NCBI GenBank assembly: GCA_003612625.1 | Contig: RAZJ01000004.1 | Span: 1-64,000 of the forward strand | From: a bacterium 1XD42-1 | Lineage (GTDB): Bacteria > Bacillota > Clostridia > Oscillospirales > Ruminococcaceae | Direction of reading: 5' to 3' | Length of the DNA stretch: 64,000 nucleotides | Part shown: one piece after another, positions 32,700 through 42,266 of the stretch | Numbering within the stretch: position 1 is the stretch's first letter | Layout: each line of letters begins with the position of its first letter | Notes under the pieces: model-generated | Told to the model about the DNA's origin: nothing | Databases searched by the model: none | Seen by the model: only the letters and a program-made list of their open reading frames with translations | Translations under genes and position numbers: made by a program

Positions 32700-33196
32700 A
32701 TGGGTTGTTATGAGAAAAAATACAAGAAAATTTTGTTTACTATTTTTGCGGATACCCTTATTATTTCATGGATATATTATTTTCCATTGCAGCACTTTTT
32801 CGCTCAAAGAAAATATCAGGAGTATGCGAAACGACACGGTATTGTTAACGATATTCAATGTAGGTCCACATCAGTACTACCCACTCGGGAACTACTAGAA
32901 GTTTCCCGAAGTGGGTATTTATGAGTGGTTGCTTGCAGCAGGATCAGGCAATTAAGCGCCGTCTTGTGGCGTTACATCAGCCATATCCCTCACTTGGCCT
33001 GGATCGCTTATACCACCTAATTCGTAAAGAACTTTCCTGTTCACGCAAGCGTATCCATCGTTTTATGAATGAGCTGCACATCTTTTCTCTTCGTAAACGT
33101 GCTTACAAGGATGCTGCAAATTCCAATCAGCCTCACCCCGTCGCTTCTCCTTTATGAAACCGAACAAAGTATGGGGTGGCGATTGATCCATTCTTG
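32700..33196 (+). mobile_element. IS3-family remnant (copy B, 5' part)
   Basis: Broken frames on the plus strand encode the junction and N-terminal part of an IS3-type OrfB: YQEYAKRHGIVNDIQ, LEVSRSGYL, then a shift to AIKRRLVALHQPYPSLGLDRLYHLIRKELSCSRKRIHRFMNELHIFSLRKRAYK (HTH_21 type), ending around KPNKVWGGD. Frameshifts and stops show it is inactive. About 150 bp overlap copy A at ~26.7-26.84 kb at high identity but in opposite orientation. The integrase catalytic core is missing from this copy. Confidence 0.8.
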
Positions 33197-33222
33197 ATTT
33201 TTTAGGAAATAAAAGAAGTCTA

Positions 33223-33828
33223 TTATAAAATCCCTTGCTCTGATAAAAAGATCCGGAGCCTTTTTACATCTCCATGAAATACGAATCCTGCCATCCCCTG
33301 CCGGGCAGCAGCTTCAATATTCAAAGGAAAATCGTCAATAAACAGGCATTCTCCTGGGACTAAGCCAAAATGGGAGAAAAATGTACGGTAAATTTCTGGT
33401 TCTGGTTTCACCAGATGCCAGTCGGCAGAAGCAAAAATCCCGTCAAACCATTGCAGGGCTGGGATTCGTTTTCGAAATGTATGGAATCCAGAACAAGTAT
33501 TGGATAACAAATAGATCCTATATCCTGCTTTTTTCAAATCCTGAACCAAATCTTCAATGCCGGGAATAGGCGGTATATCCAACATCCAGCCATTTAATAC
33601 CTGGTGAACCGCTTCATGAAGGCGCGGCGGCAGGCGCTTACATACGGCAGCCTCTACTTGAGGATAAGTAATATCTCCTCTGTCAGTATGGGCCCATTCT
33701 TCCGATAAAAATAATTCCTGCCGCAGAAGCTCTGCATCTTCCGGATCTGAAACTGCCCGAGATACATAACGTTTGCTGTCAAAATCAATCAATACGCCGC
33801 CCATATCAAATACAATATTTTGAATCAT
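33223..33828 (-). CDS. HAD-superfamily hydrolase (subfamily IA)
   Basis: A 201-aa phosphatase-type protein. Motif I is VFDMGGVLIDFDS, in which the second catalytic Asp of D-x-D-x is replaced by Gly, as is common in the YihX-like members. Motif II is LLSNTC, then a conserved Lys in LVKPEPEIY, and motif III/IV LFIDDFPLN. YihX-like enzymes dephosphorylate hexose 1-phosphates; the substrate here is unknown. Confidence 0.85.
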   Translation of the reverse strand: MIQNIVFDMGGVLIDFDSKRYVSRAVSDPEDAELLRQELFLSEEWAHTDRGDITYPQVEAAVCKRLPPRLHEAVHQVLNGWMLDIPPIPGIEDLVQDLKKAGYRIYLLSNTCSGFHTFRKRIPALQWFDGIFASADWHLVKPEPEIYRTFFSHFGLVPGECLFIDDFPLNIEAAARQGMAGFVFHGDVKRLRIFLSEQGIL

Positions 33829-33877
33829 CTAAAAACGCTCCTTCATATTTTATTTATGCAATACTCCATTGCCTTTA

Positions 33878-35464
33878 TTACATCAGCGGGGAAAACAGCC
33901 GAAGAAATGCCCGCAAAATCCGTTTCCACAATCTTACCTGATACGGATAATCTTTGGGGATTTCAGAACATTGTTCCATTGTATCCAGTATATCTTTTTT
34001 GACTTCATGAACAACACTGTTATTAAAAAAACAAACGCCACATTCAAAATGGAGATAGAAACTCCTGTAATCCATATTAGCCGTTCCTACAACTGCAACG
34101 CAGTCATCTGAAACATACATTTTTGCATGGACAAATCCTGGTGTATATTCATAAATACGAACTCCGGCTTTCAACAAAGGGCCATAAAAAGATTTTGTAG
34201 CCTGTTGGACCAGCCATTTATCCGGCACATGAGGGGTAATAATCCGTACATCAATTCCACTGCGGGCTGCGGACTGGAGGGCTGTTATCATTTCATTATC
34301 TAAAATAAGATAGGGTGTTGTAATATAAACATAACGGGTTGCGCGGTTAATAATGTGCATATAACAATCTTCGCACACATTGATATGATCCAAAGGGCTG
34401 TCCCCAAAAGGCTGGACATAACCGTCTCCAGGAACAGACAGAGTAGGCCGGAATCGTTGAAATTCTGCATCTGTGGGACGGAATTGCTGAAACTCCGCAT
34501 CTGCTGGCCGGGTAAAATTCCATAATGCTAAAAACATAGCTGTTAAATTCCAAACGGCATCTCCTTGCAGCATAACGCCGGTATCTTTCCAATGGCCGTA
34601 TTTTTCATAAGCATTAATATATTCATCAGCAATATTGATGCCCCCGCAAAACCCTACATTCCCGTCAATCACGGTAATTTTCCGGTGATCCCGGTAATTC
34701 ATGGAAGAATTTAAGTGGGGCCGGAAAGGATTGAAAACGATACACTGGATTCCCCAGGATTCTAAAACTTTATTGTAGTTATTTGGAAGCACCTGAATGG
34801 AACCAATGTCATCATACATAAAACGCACATCCAAGCCTTCAGCAGCTTTCCGCTTCAGGATTTCCAGGATAGGCGTCCACATTTTCCCTTCAGACAGAAT
34901 AAAATATTCCATAAAAATAAAACGCTGGGCTTTTTCCAATTCTTCCACCATACGTACCCACATATTTTCCCCCAGAGGATAATATTCTGCTTGGGTATTA
35001 TGCCAGACAGGAGCTCCCGTTGTATTTTGCAGGTATAATGATAAAGACGCCAGACGGGGAATCTGCTGGGAAATTTTATTCATATTCTCCTGAGCAGTTA
35101 AATACATTTTCTTCTCGTATTCATAAGCGTCTGTAATTTTCTGAATCATTTTCTGGGGCATATTTTTATTGCCAAACACCAGATAAAAAAGGCCGCCGAA
35201 AACTGGAAATGCCATAATCAAAATGACCCAGGCCAGCTTATAAGAAGGATTTTCTTCTTTATTGACCAGCCAAATCACAATGGTTAAACTTAACGTCAGC
35301 AATGCGCTATAAAGCCATGAAATATAATCTTGTAAAAAGAGAACAGACAGAACAAGAACGATTAGCTGTACAATAATTAAGCAGGCAATTACAACAACCT
35401 TGCTCATTAAAAAGCTGAAAATAGATTTTGCCTGAATGGGTCTGTTACTGCGTTTTGGAAACAT
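33878..35464 (-). CDS. cls: Cardiolipin synthase (phospholipase D type)
   Basis: A 528-aa membrane enzyme that condenses two phosphatidylglycerols to cardiolipin. Two N-terminal transmembrane helices (about residues 15-65) precede two PLD domains with HKD motifs: HRKITVIDGNVGFCGG (about residue 258) and HAKMYVSDDCVAVVGTANMDYRSF (about 460). The ATG follows GGAGGGACGCC. Between the two domains a 10-residue unit is duplicated (see the repeat at 34446). Single gene, leftward. Confidence 0.93.
   Translation of the reverse strand: MFPKRSNRPIQAKSIFSFLMSKVVVIACLIIVQLIVLVLSVLFLQDYISWLYSALLTLSLTIVIWLVNKEENPSYKLAWVILIMAFPVFGGLFYLVFGNKNMPQKMIQKITDAYEYEKKMYLTAQENMNKISQQIPRLASLSLYLQNTTGAPVWHNTQAEYYPLGENMWVRMVEELEKAQRFIFMEYFILSEGKMWTPILEILKRKAAEGLDVRFMYDDIGSIQVLPNNYNKVLESWGIQCIVFNPFRPHLNSSMNYRDHRKITVIDGNVGFCGGINIADEYINAYEKYGHWKDTGVMLQGDAVWNLTAMFLALWNFTRPADAEFQQFRPTDAEFQRFRPTLSVPGDGYVQPFGDSPLDHINVCEDCYMHIINRATRYVYITTPYLILDNEMITALQSAARSGIDVRIITPHVPDKWLVQQATKSFYGPLLKAGVRIYEYTPGFVHAKMYVSDDCVAVVGTANMDYRSFYLHFECGVCFFNNSVVHEVKKDILDTMEQCSEIPKDYPYQVRLWKRILRAFLRLFSPLM
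34446..34505 (-). repeat. Two tandem 30-bp units inside cls
   Basis: The minus-strand frame encodes ADAEFQQFRPT followed by DAEFQRFRPT. The two 30-bp copies differ at several positions, so the duplication is not recent. It lies in the linker between the two PLD domains, where length changes are likely tolerated. Confidence 0.8.
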
Positions 35465-35541
35465 GGCGTCCCTCCTTTTTTATCCTGTTTGCTGCTATAA
35501 AGAAAGAAGGCTCCGGCAGGCTCCGGAACCTTCCTCGTTCA

Positions 35542-36549
35542 TTATAAGCCGTTAGGGTTATTTTTGCTGAAATTCCATCCATCTGCACACATATCTGCCA
35601 ATGTCCGTTTGGCTTCCCAGTTTAAAAGCTGTTTTGCTTTTGAAGGATCTGCATAGCAAGTGGCAATATCTCCAGGACGGCGGGGTGCAATATGATGGGG
35701 AAGTTTTTTCCCGCAGGCTTCTTCAAAGGCATGAAGCACATCTAAAACAGAATATCCTTTTCCTGTGCCCAGGTTAATTGCTTCTACCCCTGTATTTCCT
35801 GTAATATAATCTAATGCCGCTAAATGGCCTTGGGCCAGATCTACTACATGGATATAATCCCGTACGCCTGTACCATCCGGGGTATCGTAATCATCCCCAA
35901 AAACAGCAAGTTCTTTTAATTTGCCTGTTGCTACCTGGGAAATATATGGCAGTAAATTATTGGGAATACCATTTGGATCTTCCCCTAAAAGGCCGCTTTT
36001 ATGAGCTCCAATGGGATTAAAATACCGCAATAAAGCAACGCTCCATTCGGGATCTGCCCGGTATAGATCAGTTAAAATTTGTTCAATCATCAATTTTGTC
36101 TGCCCATAGGGATTGGTAGCAGAAAGAGGCATATCTTCCCGGAAAGGTGCTGTATTATGCATCCCATAAACCGTTGCAGAAGATGAAAAAACAATTTTTT
36201 TACATTTATGTTTTTCCATTACCTGACACAGCAGCAATGTCCCGGTTAAATTGTTATGGTAATATTGGAGCGGGATATGACAGGATTCCCCTACCGCCTT
36301 CAATCCGGCAAAATGGATAACGGAATCAATTTCATTTTGTTGGAAAACCCGTTCAATGCCGCAACGGTCTAACAGATCTGCTTCATAAAATTTGAAATCT
36401 TTTCCTGTAATCTGCTGGATACGCTTTAAAGCTTCTGGCTTTGAATTGGAGAAATTATCTAAAACTACAATTTCCCTGCCTGCTTCCAATAATTCCACAC
36501 AGGTATGGGAACCAATAAAACCAGCGCCTCCAGTAATTAAAACCGCCAT
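35542..36549 (-). CDS. galE: UDP-glucose 4-epimerase
   Basis: Interconverts UDP-glucose and UDP-galactose with bound NAD. A 335-aa product. Signatures: LITGGAGFIGSHTCVELL at the N-terminus, FAGLKAVGES, FSSSATVYG, the catalytic YGQTK (Y-x-x-x-K), RYFNPIGAH and GTGVRDYIHVVDLAQGH. Start ATG 36549 is set by AAGGAG 8 bases upstream; a GTG 9 bp earlier overlaps it. No other Leloir genes nearby. Confidence 0.95.
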   Translation of the reverse strand: MAVLITGGAGFIGSHTCVELLEAGREIVVLDNFSNSKPEALKRIQQITGKDFKFYEADLLDRCGIERVFQQNEIDSVIHFAGLKAVGESCHIPLQYYHNNLTGTLLLCQVMEKHKCKKIVFSSSATVYGMHNTAPFREDMPLSATNPYGQTKLMIEQILTDLYRADPEWSVALLRYFNPIGAHKSGLLGEDPNGIPNNLLPYISQVATGKLKELAVFGDDYDTPDGTGVRDYIHVVDLAQGHLAALDYITGNTGVEAINLGTGKGYSVLDVLHAFEEACGKKLPHHIAPRRPGDIATCYADPSKAKQLLNWEAKRTLADMCADGWNFSKNNPNGL

Positions 36550-36795
36550 ATTTTTCACTCCTTATCAAATTTCCGGAAATTCAGAACTTGCATTTTTCCA
36601 TATATTTTTAGTATAGCCGCCAGTTCCCTCTCTGTCAATCTACTTTAAACAAAAATCCACTTTATTTCTCTCTTATACAAGGTATAACTTTTTTATTGCT
36701 GCCGGATATACAAGTATTCCTTTTCCGGGCCTGGTATGTTATGATAAGCTGAGAAAATCACCGAAAAATTTTTTTGGAGGGGGAACATAAAAATT

Positions 36796-37758
36796 ATGGC
36801 AAAAAAACGCAGCAAAAAACAGCAGCAGGAATACCGCAGCAAATTATTGGGGATTGTCGCTGCTGTATTATGTGTCATTGCATCTCTCATTCTGGGCCAG
36901 GATCGGGTAGATGAAATTTTAGACACTCTGTTCCAAGAAACAGGTATGACTTCTGCGCCTGTCCAAGTAGATGGGGAATTAAAAGTCCATTTTATTGATG
37001 TTGGGCAAGGAGATTGTACTTTAATCCAGACAGCATCCCAAAATATTTTAGTAGATGCAGGAGAACGTGGAAATGGCAATACAATTTTGTCTTATTTAGA
37101 ATCCCAACAGGTGGAAGAATTAGATTTGGTGGTAGCAACCCATCCCCACAGTGACCATATTGGCAGTATGCCGGACATATTAAAAGCTTTGCCGGTCAAA
37201 AAAGTGTTAGAAGGAAATGTACCTGAAAAACTAATACCAACAACCCGTATTTATGAATCCTTATTGGATATTATTGCAGAAAAGGACATCCCTCTTATAG
37301 AAGCCGCCCCTGGTTTAGAATATGACATAGGGGGAGGCGCTAAAATTTCTGTATTGGGGCCTGCTTCTGATAATATTAAGGATTTGAATAATACTTCCGC
37401 CGTATTCCGTCTGGAATATGGAGAAACTTCTTTTATGTTTACTGGTGATGCAGAAAAAGAAAGTGAAGAAGAAATTCTTGCCCATACATCTAAAAAACAG
37501 TTACATGCCAATGTTTTAAAATTAGGCCATCACGGAAGCAGAACCTCCAATTCACAGGAATGGCTGTATGCGGTAGCACCAGAATATGCAGTTGCCCTCG
37601 TAGGGAAAGACAATGATTATGGGCACCCTCACGAAGAAACTTTAAAAAAGCTGAAAAAGGCAGGTATTACCCTTTACCGCAGCGACGTGCATGGGACTAT
37701 TGTATTTGGCAGTGATGGGAAATCCTTAACTGTCATAACTGAAAAAGGGGCGGCTTAA
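36796..37758 (+). CDS. ComEC/Rec2-like MBL-fold hydrolase, membrane-anchored
   Basis: A 320-aa product with one N-terminal transmembrane segment (about residues 17-36) after a Lys-rich start, then a metallo-beta-lactamase fold of the ComEC C-terminal type: HFIDVGQGDCTLIQT, THPHSDHIGS (HxHxDH), FMFTGDAEKESE, KLGHHGSRTS and the end HGTIVF. Such stand-alone proteins probably act outside the membrane on nucleic acid or phosphodiester bonds; no ComEC channel is present. Its stop overlaps the next ATG (TAATG). Confidence 0.85.
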   Translation: MAKKRSKKQQQEYRSKLLGIVAAVLCVIASLILGQDRVDEILDTLFQETGMTSAPVQVDGELKVHFIDVGQGDCTLIQTASQNILVDAGERGNGNTILSYLESQQVEELDLVVATHPHSDHIGSMPDILKALPVKKVLEGNVPEKLIPTTRIYESLLDIIAEKDIPLIEAAPGLEYDIGGGAKISVLGPASDNIKDLNNTSAVFRLEYGETSFMFTGDAEKESEEEILAHTSKKQLHANVLKLGHHGSRTSNSQEWLYAVAPEYAVALVGKDNDYGHPHEETLKKLKKAGITLYRSDVHGTIVFGSDGKSLTVITEKGAA

Positions 37759-38420
37759 TGGAAAAGAAAAAATCACCCCTGCCGCCCGTACTTCCGGAAC
37801 CTTTGGAAGCCCGTGACAGCTTGGATAGATGTACCCAAGCTGTCATAGAAACCGATCTTCCTGTGGCTGGATTCCGCATCCATGCCAATGAGCCTGGAGC
37901 CAGGTATTCCGGCCTCCAATTCAGTGGGATATATTTTGACCGGTGCCGCCTGGCAAACACCATTTTCCATCAATGCAGCTTTACAGATACAGTTTTTCAA
38001 GGCTGCGACTTATCTGGATGTGATTTTTCCAGCGCCTATTTCAACCGGTGCCGTTGGGAAGGCTGCCGGGGGGCTGGTGCCAATTTTTCTGACGCCAGAA
38101 TTCATCAGACGGTTTTCCAAGAAAACAGCTTTTCCTATGCTGCTTTCTTTTCTGCAAAATTAACCGGAGTCCAGTTTTTAACTTGTGATCTGTCTGGAGC
38201 TGACATGGTGGAATGTACATTAAAAGATTTTGCTTTTGAAGAAACCCGCCTGACAGGAGCTTCCTTTTTTAAGACATCTTTGGCGGGCATTGATTTAACA
38301 GGCTGTCCGCTGGAAGGAATCCGCGTATCAGAGCATTATACAGAATTGCGGGGCGCTATCGTTGATCTGTTTCAAGCCGCAGAATTGGCTAAATTGCTGG
38401 GGATTACCATAAAGCCATAA
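37758..38420 (+). CDS. Pentapeptide repeat protein
   Basis: A 220-aa product dominated by A(D/N)LxX-type five-residue repeats, for example FDRCRLANTIFHQCSF, FQGCDLSGCDFSSAYF and CDLSGADMVECTLKDFAFEETRLTGASFF, which fold as a right-handed quadrilateral helix. It is unusually rich in Cys at repeat positions. Related proteins include Qnr gyrase protectors, but nothing here shows that activity. Translationally coupled to the MBL-fold gene by a TAATG overlap. Confidence 0.85.
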   Translation: MEKKKSPLPPVLPEPLEARDSLDRCTQAVIETDLPVAGFRIHANEPGARYSGLQFSGIYFDRCRLANTIFHQCSFTDTVFQGCDLSGCDFSSAYFNRCRWEGCRGAGANFSDARIHQTVFQENSFSYAAFFSAKLTGVQFLTCDLSGADMVECTLKDFAFEETRLTGASFFKTSLAGIDLTGCPLEGIRVSEHYTELRGAIVDLFQAAELAKLLGITIKP

Positions 38421-38426
38421 AATAAA

Positions 38427-38873
38427 TTACACTTTTACTTTAACGATACATTTCCGGCAGGATACAGGGGTATTTACTGCCATGCTGGGTGCATGGGCGT
38501 CCCCCGGCCACAGCACAACAAATTTATCGCCCGACAATAAAATTTCGCTGGAAGGGCCGTGATAAAACCAAATATCCCGTTCCGGATGGGCCTCCACTTC
38601 TTCCATCATTTCCTCTAAAGGGCCTACCCCCATTTTTTCTTCGCCGGAAATCAAATACTGAATATCAATATATTTTTTATGGGCTTCGGGGGTATCATTT
38701 TTCAGTTTTGTTTCATAGCTTTGCAGCAAAATAAATAAATTATCACCGTCGATTTCATGGCGTCCATCTTCCATTTTGGAAAAATCGGTATCCCTCAGGA
38801 GCGCAAGGCCCCGCTGTACCCCGGGATGAACGCCTTGATAAATTTCCGCATGTTTCAAAGAATCATAAATCAT
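38427..38873 (-). CDS. YhcH/YjgK/YiaL family protein
   Basis: A 148-aa cupin-like protein of the family also named beta-subunit of evolved beta-galactosidase (EbgC). The pattern AHKKYIDIQYLISGEEKMGV, DIWFYHGP and FVVLWPGDAHAPSMA with conserved His/Glu metal ligands is clear. Members are linked to handling of N-glycolylneuraminate or anomeric sugar intermediates. Single gene, converging on the pentapeptide gene with 6 bp between stops. Confidence 0.85.
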   Translation of the reverse strand: MIYDSLKHAEIYQGVHPGVQRGLALLRDTDFSKMEDGRHEIDGDNLFILLQSYETKLKNDTPEAHKKYIDIQYLISGEEKMGVGPLEEMMEEVEAHPERDIWFYHGPSSEILLSGDKFVVLWPGDAHAPSMAVNTPVSCRKCIVKVKV

Positions 38874-39053
38874 AACTGTTTAACCCTCCATATTTTTGGA
38901 TTTTGTGTCATTGTTTTTCTTACTATTACCTATTATAATATAGGAAACAATCTCTTGCAAGAGATTCCTCTTTTCAGAAATTTCCTTATAATCAAAAAGG
39001 AAAGCAGGTCAGTATAGAGATAAAATAGAAAATTGCAAAGGAGTCAAAGCAAC

Positions 39054-39653
39054 ATGAAGAAAACAATTTTATTTGTAATATTACAGCAATATGCAGATTG
39101 GGAAGCGGCATATATTACATCTGCCATAACGATGCTGGGACAAGGACAGTATGATATTAAAACTGTATCCTTGTCCAAAGATTCTGTCCAGTCCATAGGC
39201 GGTTTTAAAGTATTGCCGGATTACGATCTTCATACAGTTCCCAATGATTATGAAGCAGTCATTTTAATTGGCGGAATGACATGGAGAAATGAAGATGCAC
39301 AGCAGGTTCAAGCACTGGTAAAAGACTGCTTTCAAAAGGGAAAAGTATTAGGCGGGATTTGTGATGCTTCTGGTTTTTTAGGTACGGCCGGCGTTTTGAA
39401 TGATGTAATCCATACAGGCAATGACTTAAATGATCTGAAGCAATGGGCAGGTTCCAGCTATACAGGAGAAAAAAGGTATATTGCCAAACAGGCAGTACAG
39501 GATAAAAATATTATAACCGCTAACGGTACGGCGCCAATGGAATTTGCAAAAGAAATTTTACTTGCATTGCATGCAGCCAGCGAAGAAAAAATAGCAGAAT
39601 GGTACAATTTCCACAAGTTAGGATGTTATACTGCGCCTGTGCCTAAAATGTAA
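39054..39653 (+). CDS. DJ-1/PfpI family protein (class I glutamine amidotransferase-like)
   Basis: A 199-aa product. ATG 39054 follows AAAGGAGTCAAAGCA. The fold is recognisable by ILFVILQQYADWEAAYI, YEAVILIGGMTWRN and the nucleophile-elbow GGICDASGFLG, where Cys is the expected reactive residue. Family members act as deglycase-like or chaperone-like proteins; the substrate is unknown. Its end overlaps the convergent gluQ gene by 11 bp. Confidence 0.83.
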   Translation: MKKTILFVILQQYADWEAAYITSAITMLGQGQYDIKTVSLSKDSVQSIGGFKVLPDYDLHTVPNDYEAVILIGGMTWRNEDAQQVQALVKDCFQKGKVLGGICDASGFLGTAGVLNDVIHTGNDLNDLKQWAGSSYTGEKRYIAKQAVQDKNIITANGTAPMEFAKEILLALHAASEEKIAEWYNFHKLGCYTAPVPKM

Positions 39654-40602
39654 TTGATAGCTCCTTTTCTTTGCAGGAGGGAACAACAATATCATGAGGG
39701 GTTAAACGCTCCCATTGGAACAATGAAATCAGTTCCCGGGCCTGAATTGGTTCATATTGATTTAAAAGGCCGCTTTTCCATGCCAGCCAGCCAATGATTT
39801 CTTCTGGCTGGTATTTTTTCTGCAATGCGCCTAAATCCAGATCTTTTTCCCGTTTGGAAAGCCTGCGGCCATCGGGTGCAACCAGCAATGGGATATGGAA
39901 AAATTCCGGTGGTTCATAACCCAGCCGTTCATATAAGAGAAGCTGCTGGGGGGTAGCATTTAAAAGATCCCGGCCCCGGACGACTTGTGTAATCCCCATA
40001 CTTCCATCATCTACCACAACAGCTAACTGATAGGCATAAACACCATCTGTCCGCCGCAAAATGAAATCACCGCAGCTTTCCCAATTTCCATATTGTTTCC
40101 CCTGCACGCCATCGGTAAACGAATAACAGCCTTCCGGAACCCGGAAACGTATGGCAGGCTTGCGGGAAGCAGATAACCGGACAATTTCTTCCGGAGATAA
40201 ATTCCGGCAGTGCCCGGAATAGATAGAAGCTCCATCTGCTGTATGGGGAGCTGAAGCAGCCCTTTCCGCCCGGGTACAGAAGCAAGGATATAATAAATTC
40301 TGCTCCTCTAAAGCTACATAAGCCTGCGCATAAAAAGCAGTCCGTTTGCTCTGGCAGTATTGGGGCTGGGATATGCCGCCAATATCCCAATCTAAACCTA
40401 ACCAGTGCAAATCTTTTTCCAGTTGTACGGCATATTCTTTTTTACTCCGATCCGGGTCAAGATCTTCTATCCGCAGGATCATTTCCCCATTGGCTGACCG
40501 GACAGCTAACCATGCAATCAGGGCACAAAATATATTTCCCAAATGGATGCGCCCGGTAGGGCTGGGAGCGAAACGGCCTTTTACGGGTCTTTTTTTCATC
40601 AT
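39643..40602 (-). CDS. gluQ: Glutamyl-queuosine tRNA(Asp) synthetase
   Basis: A truncated glutamyl-tRNA synthetase paralogue that attaches glutamate to queuosine in tRNA-Asp. A 319-aa product from ATG 40602; the frame extends upstream to 40707 but into cimA. It lacks the anticodon-binding domain. Signatures: GRFAPSPTGRIHLGN (HIGH-like), a zinc-type cluster CFCTRAERAA...YSGHCR, GRDLLNATPQQLLLYERLG and the KRE form of KMSKS in RRLSKREKDLDLG. The start codon overlaps the cimA stop, so the two are cotranscribed. Confidence 0.92.
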   Translation of the reverse strand: MMKKRPVKGRFAPSPTGRIHLGNIFCALIAWLAVRSANGEMILRIEDLDPDRSKKEYAVQLEKDLHWLGLDWDIGGISQPQYCQSKRTAFYAQAYVALEEQNLLYPCFCTRAERAASAPHTADGASIYSGHCRNLSPEEIVRLSASRKPAIRFRVPEGCYSFTDGVQGKQYGNWESCGDFILRRTDGVYAYQLAVVVDDGSMGITQVVRGRDLLNATPQQLLLYERLGYEPPEFFHIPLLVAPDGRRLSKREKDLDLGALQKKYQPEEIIGWLAWKSGLLNQYEPIQARELISLFQWERLTPHDIVVPSCKEKELSITF

Positions 40603-42173
40603 TTTTGGGGATGCTCCTGATCGATGTACAATTTGTATTCCATAGAATCCACCAAAGCCTGAAGGGAAGCATTGATAATATCCTGGGATACCCCTACGGT
40701 AGTCCATACATTTTTCCCGTCAGTGGATTCAATTAAAACCCGTACTAAAGCAGCAGTTGCTTTGCTGTCCATGACACGGACTTTATAGTCCGCCAGACGA
40801 ACCCCTGCCAGATTGGGATAAAAGACTTCCAAAGCTTTCCGCAAAGCCCGGTCTAAAGCATGGACAGGGCCGGAACCTTCTTCCGCTGTAATTTCATAAG
40901 CTTCTCCCACCTGGAGCTTGACAATGGCTGTGGAAGTATGATGAGAAGCACCTTCCTGCTCTCCAAGGATACGGAAAAAGACTGGCTGGAAAAATGGAGT
41001 AAACCGGCCTAGCTCCCTAAGTACCAGAAGTTCAAAGCTGGCAGTAGCAGCTTCATATTGATAACCAGCAAATTCCTGTTCTTTTAAACGTTCCATCAGC
41101 CGGGCAGCTTCCGGAGAATTTTTAGTTAAATCCGGGACAAATTGTTCCACCTTCCGCATCATGGCAGTCCGGCCGGATACTTCAGAAAGCAGGATATGAC
41201 GCCGGTTCCCTACGGAAGCTGGGGACACATGCTCAAAAGCAGCACTGTTTTTATTGACGCCATCTACATGCATACCGCCTTTATGGGCAAAAGCGCTTTT
41301 ACCCACATAAGGCATGGAACGGGGCAAACGCACATTAGAAATTTCGGAAATCAGACGGGCAGCCGAAGTTAAATTTTCCATAGAAGAATCCGGAATACAA
41401 TGGTAGCCCAGTTTAAGCTGCAAATCTGCGATTACAGTGGATAAGTTGGTATTACCGCACCGTTCCCCAAATCCGACATAAGTGCCCTGTACTTCCACAG
41501 CCCCAGCCCGGACAGCCGCTACGGAATTCGCCACAGCACAGCCGGTATCATTGTGGCTGTGGATGCTGATTTTTCCCGGGAAAAGCTTTTCCATTTCCGC
41601 AGTAATGGTTTCAATTTCATGGGGAAAACATCCACCGTTGGTATCACATAAAACCAGCCGGAAAGCACCTGCCTGAGCAGCCGCCCGCAAAGTTTCTATG
41701 GAATACTGGGGATTGCTTTTATACCCGTCAAAGAAATGTTCTGCATCATAAAAAAGATGCTTGCCATGGGAGGTAAAATAGCTGACTGTATCCCGGATCA
41801 TTTCAAGATTTTCTGCTAAATCCACGCCTAAAACTTCACGGGCCTGCCAGTCGGAGCTTTTCCCAAAAACAGAAACAAACTCTGTACCTGCGCTCAATAA
41901 GGCGGCACAATTCTGGTCGTCTTCCGCGCGGATTCCCCGGCGGCGGGTAGAACCAAATGCAACTAATTTCGCATTTTTAGGCGGTTCTTTGGCGGCCCGC
42001 TGGAAAAACGCGGCATCTTTTGGATTGCTGAAGGGATTCCCGGCTTCAATATAAGCGACTCCTAAAGCATCCAATGTATTCATAATATGAAATTTATCCT
42101 CAACAGAAAAGGAAACCCCTTCTCCTTGTGCGCCATCCCGCAGGGTCGAATCAAAAATATCAATTTTATTCAT
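40599..42173 (-). CDS. cimA: (R)-citramalate synthase
   Basis: Condenses pyruvate and acetyl-CoA to citramalate, opening the pyruvate route to isoleucine. A 524-aa product with the HMGL-like TIM barrel (IFDSTLRDGAQGEGVSFSVEDKF, ISIHSHNDTGCAVANS, YVGFGERCGNTNL) and a C-terminal LeuA-type allosteric domain (from about residue 395; VKLQVGEAYEITAEEGSGPVHALDRALRKAL). The opening and SFSVEDKF pattern separate it from LeuA and homocitrate synthase. No other ilv/leu gene is nearby. Confidence 0.92.
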   Translation of the reverse strand: MNKIDIFDSTLRDGAQGEGVSFSVEDKFHIMNTLDALGVAYIEAGNPFSNPKDAAFFQRAAKEPPKNAKLVAFGSTRRRGIRAEDDQNCAALLSAGTEFVSVFGKSSDWQAREVLGVDLAENLEMIRDTVSYFTSHGKHLFYDAEHFFDGYKSNPQYSIETLRAAAQAGAFRLVLCDTNGGCFPHEIETITAEMEKLFPGKISIHSHNDTGCAVANSVAAVRAGAVEVQGTYVGFGERCGNTNLSTVIADLQLKLGYHCIPDSSMENLTSAARLISEISNVRLPRSMPYVGKSAFAHKGGMHVDGVNKNSAAFEHVSPASVGNRRHILLSEVSGRTAMMRKVEQFVPDLTKNSPEAARLMERLKEQEFAGYQYEAATASFELLVLRELGRFTPFFQPVFFRILGEQEGASHHTSTAIVKLQVGEAYEITAEEGSGPVHALDRALRKALEVFYPNLAGVRLADYKVRVMDSKATAALVRVLIESTDGKNVWTTVGVSQDIINASLQALVDSMEYKLYIDQEHPQK

Positions 42174-42266
42174 AAAATCCCTTCCTTACATTTTTGTGCT
42201 ATTATAGCATATTTTGTCCAGTAAAAACAGACAAGAAAATTTTTCTCCAGTTCTCCTTTCAGATAT

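Noticed and set aside
26218-33196. The two IS3 remnants as a composite transposon carrying the genes between
   Set aside because: Both copies are truncated and frameshifted, each lacks one end, and the genes between are core functions (nucleoside salvage, germination).
37758-38420. Qnr-type quinolone resistance protein
   Set aside because: Only the generic pentapeptide pattern is present; no Qnr loop features could be recognised.
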